Source of the DNA: Ancylostoma caninum
Taxonomy: Eukaryota > Nematoda > Chromadorea > Rhabditida > Ancylostomatidae
DNA: 64,000 bases
Assembly: GCA_037903475.1 (NCBI GenBank)
Contig: JBAJFG010000248.1
Location: 744,001-808,000 of the forward strand
Direction: 5' to 3'
Below the pieces are notes generated by a model that was not told the DNA's origin, did no database searches, and saw only the letters and a list, made by a program, of their open reading frames with translations. Shown here piece by piece: positions 1 to 11,516 of the stretch. The stretch's first letter is position 1; the number at the start of each line of letters is the position of its first letter. A program made the translations under genes and the position numbers.

Positions 1-69
1 TAGTTATGGCGATTTTCACTGTTGTTTTTCATCGTATTTGGTTGCTCTATGATGTGGACTTATTAAATA

Positions 70-1009
70 TTAGGTTGAAGAATTATAAATGTCCGCTGTA
101 TTCGTTTTGCTTTCTTTATCAATACTCCCAAGTGTCAGCATTACTTGTATTAATGTGTAAGAGCACTTCATGGCACTCCAGAAAATGTGTGATTTGTTCG
201 GTATCCTCCAATTTTTCATTTTTTGAAAAACTCGTTCTTAATAAGGTGGTGTAGCTTTTTAGAGCGGACATAATGCGCGAGTCGCCCTCAGCCAAATCCT
301 TCTCTGCCATGTACAGAATCGCCGCTTTTTAGAAACTGCGACAGCGTCAGGCCATTGAATGTGTCCTGAATATGCAGACAAAAAGAACCACATCTGCTCA
401 GCGACGGAGAGGAGCCTGTTCCATCGCGTACTCGATAGTTACGAATGAAAGGTGATACTGCGTTTGCGGTAAAATGTGAAAGGAACTTTCTGTTCAAAGA
501 TGATGAGTTCTAGTGAGAAGTTCATTGCTGATCTCTCTGCTCAATATTAGGAGGGCTTGGATCAAGACTTCCATCCTCATGTTATCAAAACGCCGGCTAC
601 AATACATCCACGACACAGACGAAACGAAACATCGCGAAAATGACCCAGTAGGAAACAAAAAAAAAATATGGATGGGAAGACCGTCCATATTTTTCGTTTT
701 TCTCCTGGCTCATTTGGCCCCATTCGGCTTCTAGTCCAATGTTGGCACTATCAGGCTATCACTTGTTTCAGCCGATTCAGCGTTCACTGGCGAAGAAAAA
801 CTTCAGAAAGGAGCGAAAGTTTAGGCTGTTCGCCATTGCGTCTCAAAGCGGTACGATTTTTTCACAGAGGGCATTCGTTCATTACATGGAAGAAGTAGTA
901 GAGTCAACCATCAATTTGGGAGATACCTGTTGGATGGCGCTGTTGTATGTTGCCGTTGTGGTAATTCTTATTTGAGGGTCAAACGGACATTTATAATTTC
1001 TCAACCTAA
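70..1009 (+). mobile_element. decayed mariner-family transposon
   Basis: Imperfect terminal inverted repeats of about 30 bp begin TTAGGTTGA at both ends and share AATTATAAATGTCCG. TA lies at 68-69 and 1010-1011, the target duplication expected for mariner. Inside, on the plus strand near 739-930, a degenerate reading frame keeps the mariner C-terminal pattern: SGYHLFQ followed by a K-N-F motif, where active enzymes read SDYHLF. The catalytic Asp of that motif is replaced by Gly. The rest of the transposase is broken by stops and shifts. The 940-bp length is below a full ~1.25-kb mariner, so it is an internally deleted, inactive copy. Confidence 0.6.
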
Positions 1010-1253
1010 TATCATTACCGCTAGCTACTGCAACAGCGCAAGATACCGGTTCCAGAGTCAGTGCGGTTCCACTGTTGTGGGCAGCGAAGTAAGCAAATTC
1101 GTTAGCTCCATCGACGCCCACTATACCAGTGAAAGGCACAAGCTCTGTTTCGCTAAGACAAATTAGTTCGCAGAGCCCAACATTATTGCTTACCTGCGAA
1201 AGTTTTGCATTTGTTAGTCATACCATAGCTTCTGCTGAATTCCTGAAGAACTT

Positions 1254-1394
1254 AGGCGCTTCCTGCTTCTGCGACGTGGCGACACTAGTTTGGGTACCAA
1301 TCGATAGTGGGCGGTGAGTTGCTGGCGCTGCCGTTGGCAACCAATCGATATGCATTGAAACCAGTGTCGCCGCAGTGGCGCGAGCGGAAGCGCT
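1254..1394. repeat. short palindromic element
   Basis: Inverted arms GCGCTTCC...GGCGACACT(A/G)GTTT at about 1256-1292 and 1355-1393 face each other around a centre with two CCAATCGATA boxes. A perfect small hairpin, GCTATACT/AGTATAGC, follows at 1391-1412. It looks like an old MITE. No target duplication could be defined and no coding frame is seen. Confidence 0.55.
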
Positions 1395-2249
1395 ATACTT
1401 TTTGAGTATAGCAACAACCTATAAATTTGTCTCACATCGAAGTAGTCAGGGATACTCAGAATTTGTAATGAAATTGTAACTTTCAGTGCACGAACATTCT
1501 TTATACAAGTGCCCATTTCTTAGAAACAAGCGGTGTTGACTACTAATTATATGTGGCGATTGGTAACTCGTCATAGTAAAGTACTGAAGTATTGCTTTTG
1601 ATTGCTTAATAAAAATTGGCATATTTGGATATGGGACTGGTTCAGCTATCAGTACATGAACAGGAGCGTGGGCGCACTTCTCTCCGTAATTCCATCATTT
1701 TTGCATTATACTTCTTCATTTTATCTTATCGTAATCAAAAGTTCTTTCTTTGTCTCGCATCTTTTCAGCTAGTAGTCAAGTTCCATCGATCTATCCATGA
1801 TTCGTTAGAATTTCAGGTGCTGTGATGGTAGAAGCATGCTTTGTTGGTAATGGATCAAAATGTTGCCGTGGACGTCCTCTCCGAATTTCTCCGAGGTTTA
1901 TTAACTCCGCTAAAAATCGTAACAACAACCTTGTTCACATTGATTCTTCCTTAATCTCTTCTACCCATGGATTGGGATTCTATCGCATTCATCGTTTGAA
2001 TTCGACTATGACTCGCGCGGATTTATTTGCACACATTTAATTTCTTTGATGATTATCCATGTTTCTTGGATGATTCTACCATATTTAGAGACTTTGGTAG
2101 ACGCACAACTCATACTTGGCGCTGAAATTGCCCGGAACACGCATAATGCAATAATGACTGTGCAAGAAATCGAGGCGTACTCTTTAAGTTGTACGAGGGG
2201 AAATATAAGACTTTAGCAATCGTAGTTCTTGCCATGCAGTCTCTAGCGA

Positions 2250-2505
2250 AATGTGCACTATACATATGCGTGCGTTTGAGACCCGTACGTCTGTATGAGC
2301 AGGGTGCGACCTTGTCACAGCTCCGACGCAGCTTAGACACAACAGGGCAACGGCACAACGCACGCGTTTGCGGCTTCGTGCCCGCCGGTTTTTTTTTTAT
2401 TCATGATGTGCATGTCGCGCTAATTAGTCTCCATCTAAAATTTTTCACTAATAGATGCGTGCGTCTGATGCGAGACTCATGCACAACTCTACAATGAATA
2501 GCCTT
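2250..2505. repeat. GCGTGCG-rich dispersed repeat, diverged copy
   Basis: GCGTGCGT and CACGCG boxes flank a central CATGTCGCG segment, ending in ATGCGTGCGTCTGATGCGAGAC. The order of boxes matches copies at 22829-23075, 32870-33055 and 35440-35632, so this is a dispersed family. The boundaries are approximate. The stretch 1400-2250 between this and the preceding repeat shows no recognisable gene. Confidence 0.45.
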
Positions 2506-3200
2506 TTCCGCAAAAGATTTTTAATGGAGACCGGTCAGAGCGGCATCTACATCATGTATGAGAACCTTAAGTGACTTTAAAACTAGCCGCAAATACAGGC
2601 GTCTCACCTGTTTGGACGGTGTTAAGAGTGCGTCCTGGTTCATCGTTCATCGGGCATCGTGCACTTACCACCCGCATGCTTCAGGTCCCAGTAGGATAGT
2701 GTATAGAGAGGTGCTTTCCTCGGTCTTTTCTTAGAAACGCCAGTTTAGCTCTGATCTAAAGTAACTATTAAGGTGCTAGAGACAGTTCGGGCACCTTTTG
2801 GACCAACTTTGGCAGTTTCTTCCAAAGTCCAACAGGGCAAAACGGTCTAACGCTGCGCGTCCAGGTGTGCCGTAGAGTTCCTTCATCATAAAGTCGCAAG
2901 CGTGGCGCACGAGCTTCGAATGTAATTCACCCCTGTTATAATGTTGTTCATTTATAACGTATGCCATTGTTATATGCCACAGCTAAAAACATGATTTTCG
3001 GTGAAGCATTTGATGTTCTTTCTGAGGGAAGCTTGGAATGCATGCTTACTGGTGAAGTGACCGTAGTGTTCGCTATCTCTTGAATATTTTTGTTGTTAAC
3101 GGCGATCAAAATGCAGCAATCTCAGCAATTATTAGTTTACGGTTTCTTGTCGGGTTTTCACATCGGTTGACATCAAGACTTGACCTCTCCACAGAGATTT
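2506..3200. other. no gene or repeat recognised
   Basis: Short open frames here lack recognisable domains or paired splice sites. Nothing specific can be assigned. Confidence 0.5.
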
Positions 3201-3499
3201 GTACAGTTGGTTCGTTTCAGGAGTGTTTATGCAGTAGCGCTGCCGACGCTGGGCACGCGGCGCGATCGGTCTAGCAGCTGAGCCCGATCAATCCGGCGTC
3301 TTCGGTGAGTTTTATCGTTTCGTTCCTTCTGTAATTGTCTTAGGAATTAAGAAAGAATAGTTTTGAGAGGAAACTAACGAGAAAATCTCACCGAAGAGGC
3401 CGGATAGGTCGGTGGTCAGCTGTAGAGCCGATTGCGCTGCGGGCAACCATGTCAGCAGCGTTGCCGTTGTGGCATGCACATTCTCAAAATGAACCGTAC
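3201..3499. repeat. ~300-bp imperfect palindrome (MITE-like)
   Basis: The two halves are reverse complements with mismatches. GTACAGTTGG at the left pairs with the GAACCGTAC end. CGCTGCCGACGCTG pairs with CAGCAGCGTTGCC. Nearer the centre CGGCGTCTTCGGTGAG pairs with CTCACCGAAGAGGCCGG. The spacer is about 45 bp. There is no coding content, and the element is probably a non-autonomous DNA transposon. Confidence 0.6.
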
Positions 3500-6400
3500 A
3501 CCTAATCGTACTGTATAGGTACCGGCAAAATGTTGACTCGCACAGCCGTGGCGCATCGACATGGGCGCTGCGTCGAGTTGCGGGCCAATATCTTTGTGGT
3601 TCTTTTATGTGAAGTTTTTGGTCATGGTTATTGCTTGTGGCCCTCTGTTGTGATCCTCATCGCATGCTCCTCATGCTTCTCCACGTAGATCTGATGTTTT
3701 TTTTTTAATGTTTGCATTCTAAAAAGTGCACTTATTTGAAGCTCTTCCTTTTTCGTTTGCTTTTGATTTTTCACTAAATTGGAGGAACTGGTTTTTCATG
3801 TGCGGTTCGAAATTGTTCGATTTTATTGTGCTGAACGGATCGTTGGTGAGATTTTGTATAAAGTTTTCTTCTTCATTATTCCATTATTTTATTCCTGTTG
3901 CTCCATGCAGTGGAATACCTTCTTTTTTACACATCTAATTTCGGTGTGATATCTATATGCAGTAGTATACAATTGTTTGGATTTCTTGCTTTTCATCGAT
4001 TCCATTTCATTCACGCTGTAAGTCGGTAGTGTCTGTTATTCGTCTTCTTCCTTCAGTTTCACTTCTATTGCAGTTCTTTCCAGAGAATGATCAGGGGTGA
4101 ACTGGTCAGGGTTGACAACTTCCTATATTATTCCTTCAGCTTTAAACATGAGAAATGGTGTAGTGATCTAGCAAGCAGAAGACGCAGGGGGAGGGGGAGC
4201 CGAGCCGAATAATTGAGAATATGCTGTTGGGGGTATTCGTAACTGCTCGTCATTTTTGTTCTTTCTGAGCATACATTTTCATATATTTGATGTTAAAGTT
4301 AATATCCAGTGGTTTGTTGGTATATCCTGGTCCCAAAGTGGCAGAGACCGCATTTTTCCCATGTTGTACACCCTTCCCTCCTCACCTCATGCATCCGCCA
4401 CTACTGCATAGCTGTGTGCCTTCCTTTTCATGTTGACATCGGCCCTTCTACTGAAAGTGGACTTATTTGAAAGCTTACAAAAAGAGGTAGTTGAAGATGC
4501 TAATCCGTAACATCATAGTCATTTTGCATAACGTATCATCCTTATGAAGTTTATCGTTCCTTTCCCAAAACTGACTCTCACTTCATATCTTTTTGAAAAC
4601 GTCGATGGAGAGGGTTTCGAAGGTGCTGAACATGAATGTGATAGAAGATTCGCATGATGTCATCGATTTCATCCTCTCACTCTGCCTCTGTGGATCTGTT
4701 TAACTTCAGATTTTGCTCATGTTCCATATTGCATATGATATTTGAGATCAGCATTTGCGAAAACCCCCAGATTCATGATTTCGGATGGAGCTAGGGGATA
4801 TTCTTGAGGAACCGATGAAATCGTTAGAACAGACACCACCATGTTGTATGAATGTAAATGATATTTTCGATAGTAGCGCTCATACACTCGTGTCTGCGAG
4901 TTTTTGGGGGGATTTACTATTGCCTGAATACTGAAGTGCAATAGTCCATTCCATCAATTTGACTGCATAAGTGCAGTGGTTCTATTATTTATTTTATAAT
5001 TTTCTTTACAATTTGGGATATTGTAATCATTATTTATACGTTAATGTTTCTATGCCTCTTGCAATATGGGAAAAGGTGGCATTATTTGAGGGAAGTAAGC
5101 GAATATTTTGTGGTAAGCGAAAACATTTTGTGAAGTTATGTGAAATGGTCACAAGACAGTCCACGTTGGGATATTTTTTTTGTGATGGTGATTCCGCATG
5201 CTGTAATCATGTTAAGCTTCCGCGCTGTCGTTTTCCCAAAAGTCCTTGTCCCCATGAAGTGTTCTGTGGGAGAATCGCTGCTTATCGATTTTCGGGTGTT
5301 TTACTGGAGCGCGGACAACGCCCCTCTATGCTTTCGTCTTATTTCCAGAGAAATGCTTATTGACTTTGCTTTGAGGGTTATTTTTGTTTATGGACGCGAA
5401 CACTGCATTACTTGGCAAACCGAGCGAACTCCCCCTTCGATTTCCGAATGTTTATTCTGTCCTGTGTCACATGACTCAGCAACGATCGACGAGCTTCTAT
5501 TTACGGCGTATGCTTGTTCATCTCCTCATCGCTATAAACTATTGTATGCGGTTCCAGTTCTCGTGTTTAGCGTGTCGATAACGGTGTACTAATTCGTGCA
5601 GCAGCACACCTAAGATTGACAGATCGCTGCAATCGATGCGTACATTTGTCTTCATTCGAAATTGTCCGGTGCTATTAGAAAGAGAAAAACGGTTGCGCTA
5701 TTTCCGCTGTTTCTCCTTAGAAACTTTTTTTTACGAAGTCATTGGGAGAAATATGTATCTGCAGAATGGGAAGACAATGATGTGAGCCTAGTGTGTATGA
5801 GGTTTGTTTTTGTAGCATGCGGGGAACTTTCAGTATTAGTGGAGCATTTCAAATCCTTGTTCCTTTATTCCTCAAAGCTTTATGGCTTATACATTTCACT
5901 ACACAGAGGGAAAGTGCACTATGGCGACACTTTCGGCACAACCATCCCGCACTTCCACTTCCGTTGTGCTTACTTATTTGCCAGGTAATTGATTTCACGT
6001 GTACACTGTTCTATTCCTTTTTTCTATTCTTTCATCTCAGATCTTTCGGTATTTCGTGTCAGGTACCACTTTCACGCCCTACCAGATATAATCCTTGCCT
6101 TGAAAACTTCGCCTCTTCTCTATTTGTGTTGTGAGATGAGAGACTGAAATCACATGTCAGTCAGGACGCTTGGTCGCATGAGTGCGTGCCTACCTCTTTA
6201 ATGATCAGCTGATGAGAAAATCGATGGGGTGTACTTTTGCTGAACTCATTTTTTTTTTCGCAATACGCCGTAGTTGCGCCTATCATTGAAGTATGCTTAC
6301 TTGTAAAGATTAAAAAAATTCTATTCTCTCATTGTTCTAGTTTTATTACTTTACGGTGCTTCTTCTCTGTGAAGGGGTCATGCTACATCTTGATTGTAAA

Positions 6401-6620
6401 TTCCTATAAAGTTCACGTGAATACCAACAACGTTTGGTTTGGTAGTTTTTCCGTCCACTCTTTTGTGAGAGATTTCAATTGGACTACTTTATGCGAACGC
6501 AGTTTTTTCAAACTCAAGTTTTTTGAGGGTGTGCTATATTTGGCTTCCGTCTTAACGCGATTTTCCTTTCAACTGTCAAATCATTGGGTTAGGGACGTAA
6601 TAACTTACCGCCTACACATA
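3500..6620. other. T-rich, no gene recognised
   Basis: The plus strand is strongly T-rich, like sense-strand introns and outrons of nematodes, and many long open frames are by-products of this. No conserved domain or convincing exon chain was found. It may be intronic or intergenic DNA of a plus-strand transcript upstream of rab-7, but that is inference. Confidence 0.4.
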
Positions 6621-6876
6621 CAGTGGACGTGAATGGCGGTGGCCCATCCGCGGTCTCGAGAAATACGCCGCGCGTGCGGGGATCGTTGTCGTCTGCCGCC
6701 GGAATGCTATTTCTAGGCACTTTTCTTTCCGATTTGGTCGAAGCCTTAAAGTCGGGTAGAAAAGCTGCCAGAAATCCCATAACAACAGCAGAAAACACCA
6801 GTTACGGGACACGCGGTGCGGTTGCGCGGCGTCCTTCTCGAAGCCGCGGATGGGCCACCGCCATCGACGTTCACTG
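6621..6876. mobile_element. Tc1-type MITE, copy 1
   Basis: A 256-bp element starts CAGTGGACGT and ends ACGTTCACTG, flanked by TA at 6619-6620 and 6877-6878. Terminal inverted repeats extend about 40 bp through GGCGGTGGCCCATCCGCGG, and the interior is also partly palindromic. TA duplication plus CAGT ends is typical of Tc1-like elements. It encodes nothing and is the same family as 8344-8612. Confidence 0.8.
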
Positions 6877-7041
6877 TACTTGCTCTGTTTGTTTCCTGTT
6901 CTGCCCTCATTTCATCGCCATTCAGATCCATTAGAAAGCTCGCATTTCAAGTATATGTAACCAGAACGGAATTTCTCAAACCGTCACTGTTCCGTATATT
7001 TTTAACTCCCTCTTCTCCTCTCCAAGCAATTAATCAATATT

Positions 7042-7360
7042 TTGGCACTATTCGGCTAGTTCTGCCCCAAAATTTCAAAAAAAAATTTCGCCCAAACTTC
7101 GCCCAGGGGGGTTATTTGGAGTGCTGATCACGAATACCCCAGATACGGTACCTCACGGAATTTGCTCAAATTTTGCCTAGGGGGGTTATTTGGGGTGCTG
7201 ATCACGAATATCGTGTCCATTTTGTACCGTAACCCCATTTTTGTAGGGGTTACGGTACAAAATGGATACGATATTCGTGATCAGCACTCCAAATAACCCC
7301 CCTGGGCGAAGTTTGGGCGAAATTTGAAATTTTGGGGCAGAACTAGCCGAATAGTGCCAA
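7042..7360. repeat. 319-bp palindrome with nested hairpin
   Basis: Outer arms run from TTGGCACTATTCGGCTAG at 7042 to its reverse complement ending at 7360. Each continues through GGGGGGTTATTTGG and GTGCTGATCACGAATA. A central hairpin pairs GTACCGTAACCCC with GGGGTTACGGTAC around 7225-7255. The left half carries an extra partial duplicate of the CCTAGGGGGGTTATTTGG segment. It would fold into a strong stem and is a probable foldback MITE. Confidence 0.85.
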
Positions 7361-8343
7361 TATTTTGAGTTATCCTCGATTTACTACCTCCGCGATGAAA
7401 CTTACATTAGGATGTCACACGATAATTTCTCCTTCGTGTTGTTTCACGAGAGCTGCTTTTAAATTTTTTTCTCGACAGTTGCGCAAAAGTCGATAAATCG
7501 ATTCTGACGAAGGGATGATTTTTATGGTGTATCTTCACAGCGAGCAAAAAATGTAAAGGGATAAAGTAAAACTTCGAAGGTACCGTCTCTCAAACTGGTC
7601 GTTCGCTCGGAAAAATCCGACATTTCGCTCTTGACAGCTCAACTCATAGAATGACAGATAATTGAAAATAAAAGCTGTGAAGCGTGTTAACACCAGTTCC
7701 CATCAATCATTCACTGTGAAATACGAGTTCCCTTGTGTATCGCTCCTTTCTCACCTTTGTGACCATCATGGTTCGTTTCGCAATCGAGTCCCTGTTGGTT
7801 GCTCGTCTCTCCTTATCACGTCTGATGTGTTGCTGTGCCCTTCGGTCGGCAGATTGTTGGTACCAGTTCTTTCGTTCATTGCTTCAGGATTTTCTTGTGA
7901 ATTTCGAACATACAAACTCAAAACTCGTTTTCATGGAGGTTTTGTGTGTTTCAGTGTTTCCAGCTATATCACTTCTGCATGAGCTCCGGGTCCCTCAAAA
8001 CCTCATGACGTCTCTGACACGAAGATTTCCGTGGGTGCTGACTTTATGAGAGGCATGTTTTTTGTCAACATCTTTCAGTTGCTTCATCTTTCTTGCTGAT
8101 CTCAAAGCGATAATTCTACGCGATGTTTCAGTTTGAATTAAGTTGCCTCTTTCGAAATGTAAAACAGAAGAGGTGGGATATTTCGAAAAAACAGTAAATT
8201 GTTATGATTAGGTTATGCCATACTTTGCACAGGTTGTTGGGTGGAACTTCTGTTTAAGCCGCTCAATTTTTCGACATTGTTAGGTTGTCTTTCTGGTCGT
8301 AACATTAGAACGCATGAAATATTTAAAAAAACAACAACAAGTA
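7361..8343. other. no gene recognised
   Basis: T-rich plus strand with overlapping open frames around 7660-8049 that show no domain, no paired splice sites and no codon signature. Probably non-coding. Confidence 0.45.
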
Positions 8344-8612
8344 CAGTGGACGGCAATGGCGGTGGCCCATCTGCGGCCTCGAGAAGGACGCAGCGCAAGC
8401 GCGCCGCGCGCGAAGGGACCGTTGTCGTCTGCTGCTGGAATGCTATTTCTACTCGCTTTCTTCCCGATTTGGTCAAGAATCCTTAAAATCGGGCAGAAAA
8501 GCTCTAGATATAGCATAACAGAAGCAGAAAACATTGTTTACGACGCGGGCGGCGCGGTTGCGCTGCGTTCTTCTCGAGGCCGCAGATGGGCCACCGCCAT
8601 TGCTGTCCACTG
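8344..8612. mobile_element. Tc1-type MITE, copy 2
   Basis: A 269-bp relative of 6621-6876. Ends are CAGTGGACGG and GTCCACTG, with TA at 8342-8343 and 8613-8614. The inverted repeat includes GGCGGTGGCCCATCTGCGG and continues through CCTCGAGAAG. It diverges from copy 1 in the middle, so the two are independent insertions rather than a recent local duplication. Confidence 0.8.
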
Positions 8613-11492
8613 TAACTCATATTCTACTGTGAATATCTACTAGAATGCGTTCAGATAGGTGTGGAGCATTATACCTGAGAAGGATGGCGCGGCTGACTTC
8701 TGCATTGGTCACTTCCTCAAGCTGAGTAATCACAGGCTCATCCGCGCCGCATTTTCCAGCAAGAGCTCTACTCAGCCTATCCTGGTTTAAGGATACGCTA
8801 GAGTGCAGAGAACAAGGGGATTAATCTGTTCTGGAATATTTGTGATATTGGGGGAGTGATCTGACAATACTTTGCCGCGCAGTTTCTATTCCATTCTGAA
8901 GAAAAAAAACTAATGATCATTGATACGTTCACTGGTTTTCTGCGATCCTGCGAGACATTTGAATGCGAATCTGTAGAATGGAGGCTGTAATTGTTCATCA
9001 TTTTCTTTTGTCCAGTGTTCCTGCAAAACTGCCGTTCGAAGGGGCAATCGTCATGTACTCGTTCTTTCCAGCGTCGTTTGCTGCGCTCACCCTTGTGCCT
9101 CTGCGTGTGCAGGAGACTGCGGGACATATGATTTCCATCGGTTTTTAATTCATAGTTAGTTGTTGTTAGCTGTCGAAGAGTTGAGGTAGACCTTTTATAA
9201 GCGCTTTACTTTAGGCTTGGCTTAGAGTCTCTCCCACTATTTTACGGTTTTCGGCTGTATTATCGTATTTAATGGCTTGACATGTTTACCTAGCTCTTTC
9301 TGACAACTGGAACATATTAGCGTGCGTTTTCTGCTATTTTTTAGTGTTCTGGAACCAGACGAGAAGGGTTCCAGTGTGATTGCTACTTCAGAAGGAAGGC
9401 TGAAGTTGACGGCCGCTGAAAACATGATGAACAATGACATTGGTTTCGGAGAACGTGTTGAGGTGTTGCGGCGTTTGCGACACCATTTCTTCTTAGAAGC
9501 AGCCTCATTTCCGCGATGCCCTCCAGTGGTTTTCCCTTCACTTCAGTGGTTTTTCTCTGGTGTTGTGGAAGATGTCCTGAATGGTCGAATATTGCCCTTT
9601 TAGGTTCAACAGGTGCTCTAACCTGCCCTTTGATTCAGCACTTCGTCCCAGCTGCCGTTTTACAACTGCGGCCTTTTTTATCGTCGTTTGACCTTTTTAC
9701 GACTGTTCAAGGCATCCAAGTTTTTCTGTGTTAGTTTTTCACAATAAGTAAATGCGCTGCCATTTTTTTGTGTGAAGGCGGCATCAACATATTGATTTAT
9801 TCGGAAATCTCAGCAAAACAGCGATGTGTCACGCGTGTGCTTTTCGCTGGATTGTGATCAGCTGTTTCATCGCTGTCTGCTCTAGTGCGGGTGAAATGTT
9901 ATACATCCTGACTATGCAAATATATTTTTGTAGTGCATTCTGTCTACACTTTTCTCTCTGTAAAGTATATTCGATCGATCATCCGGAGGCATGCGATGAA
10001 ACACTGAGCGAAGATCGATTAGTCAGCGTTCAAAGTGGCTGGCGGATGGGTGAATCACTTCAATTTCGTTATGTAGCGAAGGCTTCAGAGCTAGATTCGG
10101 TGTGGCGTTTGTGTGTTTGTGCTTTTTTTGTGGTCTTGCTCTGTCATGCTAGTTGTGCATAGGTCATTGGCGTCTCTCTGTAATGCTGTGTCAAACCTGA
10201 TTCCATGTATGGTTTCCGGTTTTGTCAAGGGCGTGACCAGATAGTGCGCGCACAACGTATCTTTGCTGTGATCGTATGACATAATGCTTGGGATTTGCGA
10301 TTATGGATGAAAATCTACGTCCACTGTGTTGGAACTTGTGTTGCATGTATTATATTTTCGCTGCGAAACGAGTTTCAGCGTTGGGTGACTCATAGAGCAA
10401 TTCCTTCATCAATTATTTAATTAATTTAGTGATAAAGGCTATCTCGGCTCTGTGATGCGTGCTGAACAAATATCACATCAGACCAAAATACCACACTATT
10501 AAGAGTACAGTTAATAAAAATATATCGGCGTGATATTGTTTTTACAATTGACATCCCTGGCTGTTTTGTCCACGTACGCGTACATTTCCTCCGTAGCTCA
10601 TGTACTAGACAGTATGTGGTGTTGTCAAAGTGACAAAGGCCCCCCCTTTTCTTTTCCCACACTCCTCCCTTTCCTTCGAAAAAAAAAAAGGGTGTTCCTG
10701 GACTAGGTGGAAGTAGTAACAAATAAGAAGTGCTCTTTTAAATTATTATTTGAGCAAACAATATTTGATAAAGGGCTGGTTAGCTCGACTTCTATGTTTC
10801 CCTGTTCACCGGCGTTTCTTCTAAGGATACTTTTGATTGCGGGTGCATCTGCTGTCGCGGTAACATTTAGTGTGTTTTACCATAAGGGTTCCTCACTTTC
10901 GAAACTGCTTTATTTGTTCCCTCTTATTTATCGCTTCGTAATTGGCGTTCATCAGCATGAAGCGAAAATAGAGCCTGAATCTTATTTGATTTTATTTATT
11001 TTCTTCTCCTCGTACTTCATTACTGCTTCCCCGAAAGTCATTAACTTCCAACAGTGCCTGCCTGTTACTTAGTCGCACAAGTTCGAGATGCTCTTGTTTT
11101 TTCTTTCATTCTATTGAAGCAGTACAAAATGTTTCTTTTTGTTCAGTTTTAGATTTTGAAGCATTTTTCATCAAACCCGATTCAATTCGTATGCATCAGT
11201 AGTGTGGAGACCTTTCAGTGCTCATTGCCGGTGTGGTGCGTTTCATATGAAATGGAAACTGGTACCAGATTGCACCGATTTCGCGTTTTTGCCTTTACTG
11301 ACTTTCTAAACCTTGTTGCCTAACGAAGGCTCTCCACTGTGCTATTTTTATCCGCTTCATCTTCTCATTTTGTCTTTCTTCTCGTTTCCAGTACTTCACT
11401 GGATTTTGAGATCATATTGACTGTATGTATTATCGTTAGAGCTCCGCTTTCTAACATGTGAATGGTTCTGAAGAAATTTAAAGAAGTGAGCA
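8613..11492. other. upstream region of rab-7, mostly unassigned
   Basis: 8657-8805 resembles the small inverted-repeat element at 25892-26013, sharing GTGTGGAGC(A/G)TTATACCTG. 9345-9510 is a coding-like island behind a TTTTTTAG acceptor (see findings). The remainder is T-rich with no recognisable gene. No promoter motif could be fixed. Confidence 0.4.
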
Positions 11493-11516
11493 TTTTCAGT
11501 TTGCGAGACGTCAGAT
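11493..11516 (+). promoter_or_regulatory. probable trans-splice acceptor and 5' UTR of rab-7
   Basis: TTTTCAG ends at 11499, 17 nt before the rab-7 ATG, after a T-rich outron-like stretch and with no matching coding exon upstream. This is the usual layout of a nematode spliced-leader acceptor. It could instead join a distant non-coding 5' exon. Confidence 0.5.

Noticed and set aside
4971..6134. Plus-strand frames of 108-150 codons
   Set aside because: T-rich DNA with Phe/Leu/Cys-heavy translations, overlapping in several frames, without domains or good exon borders.
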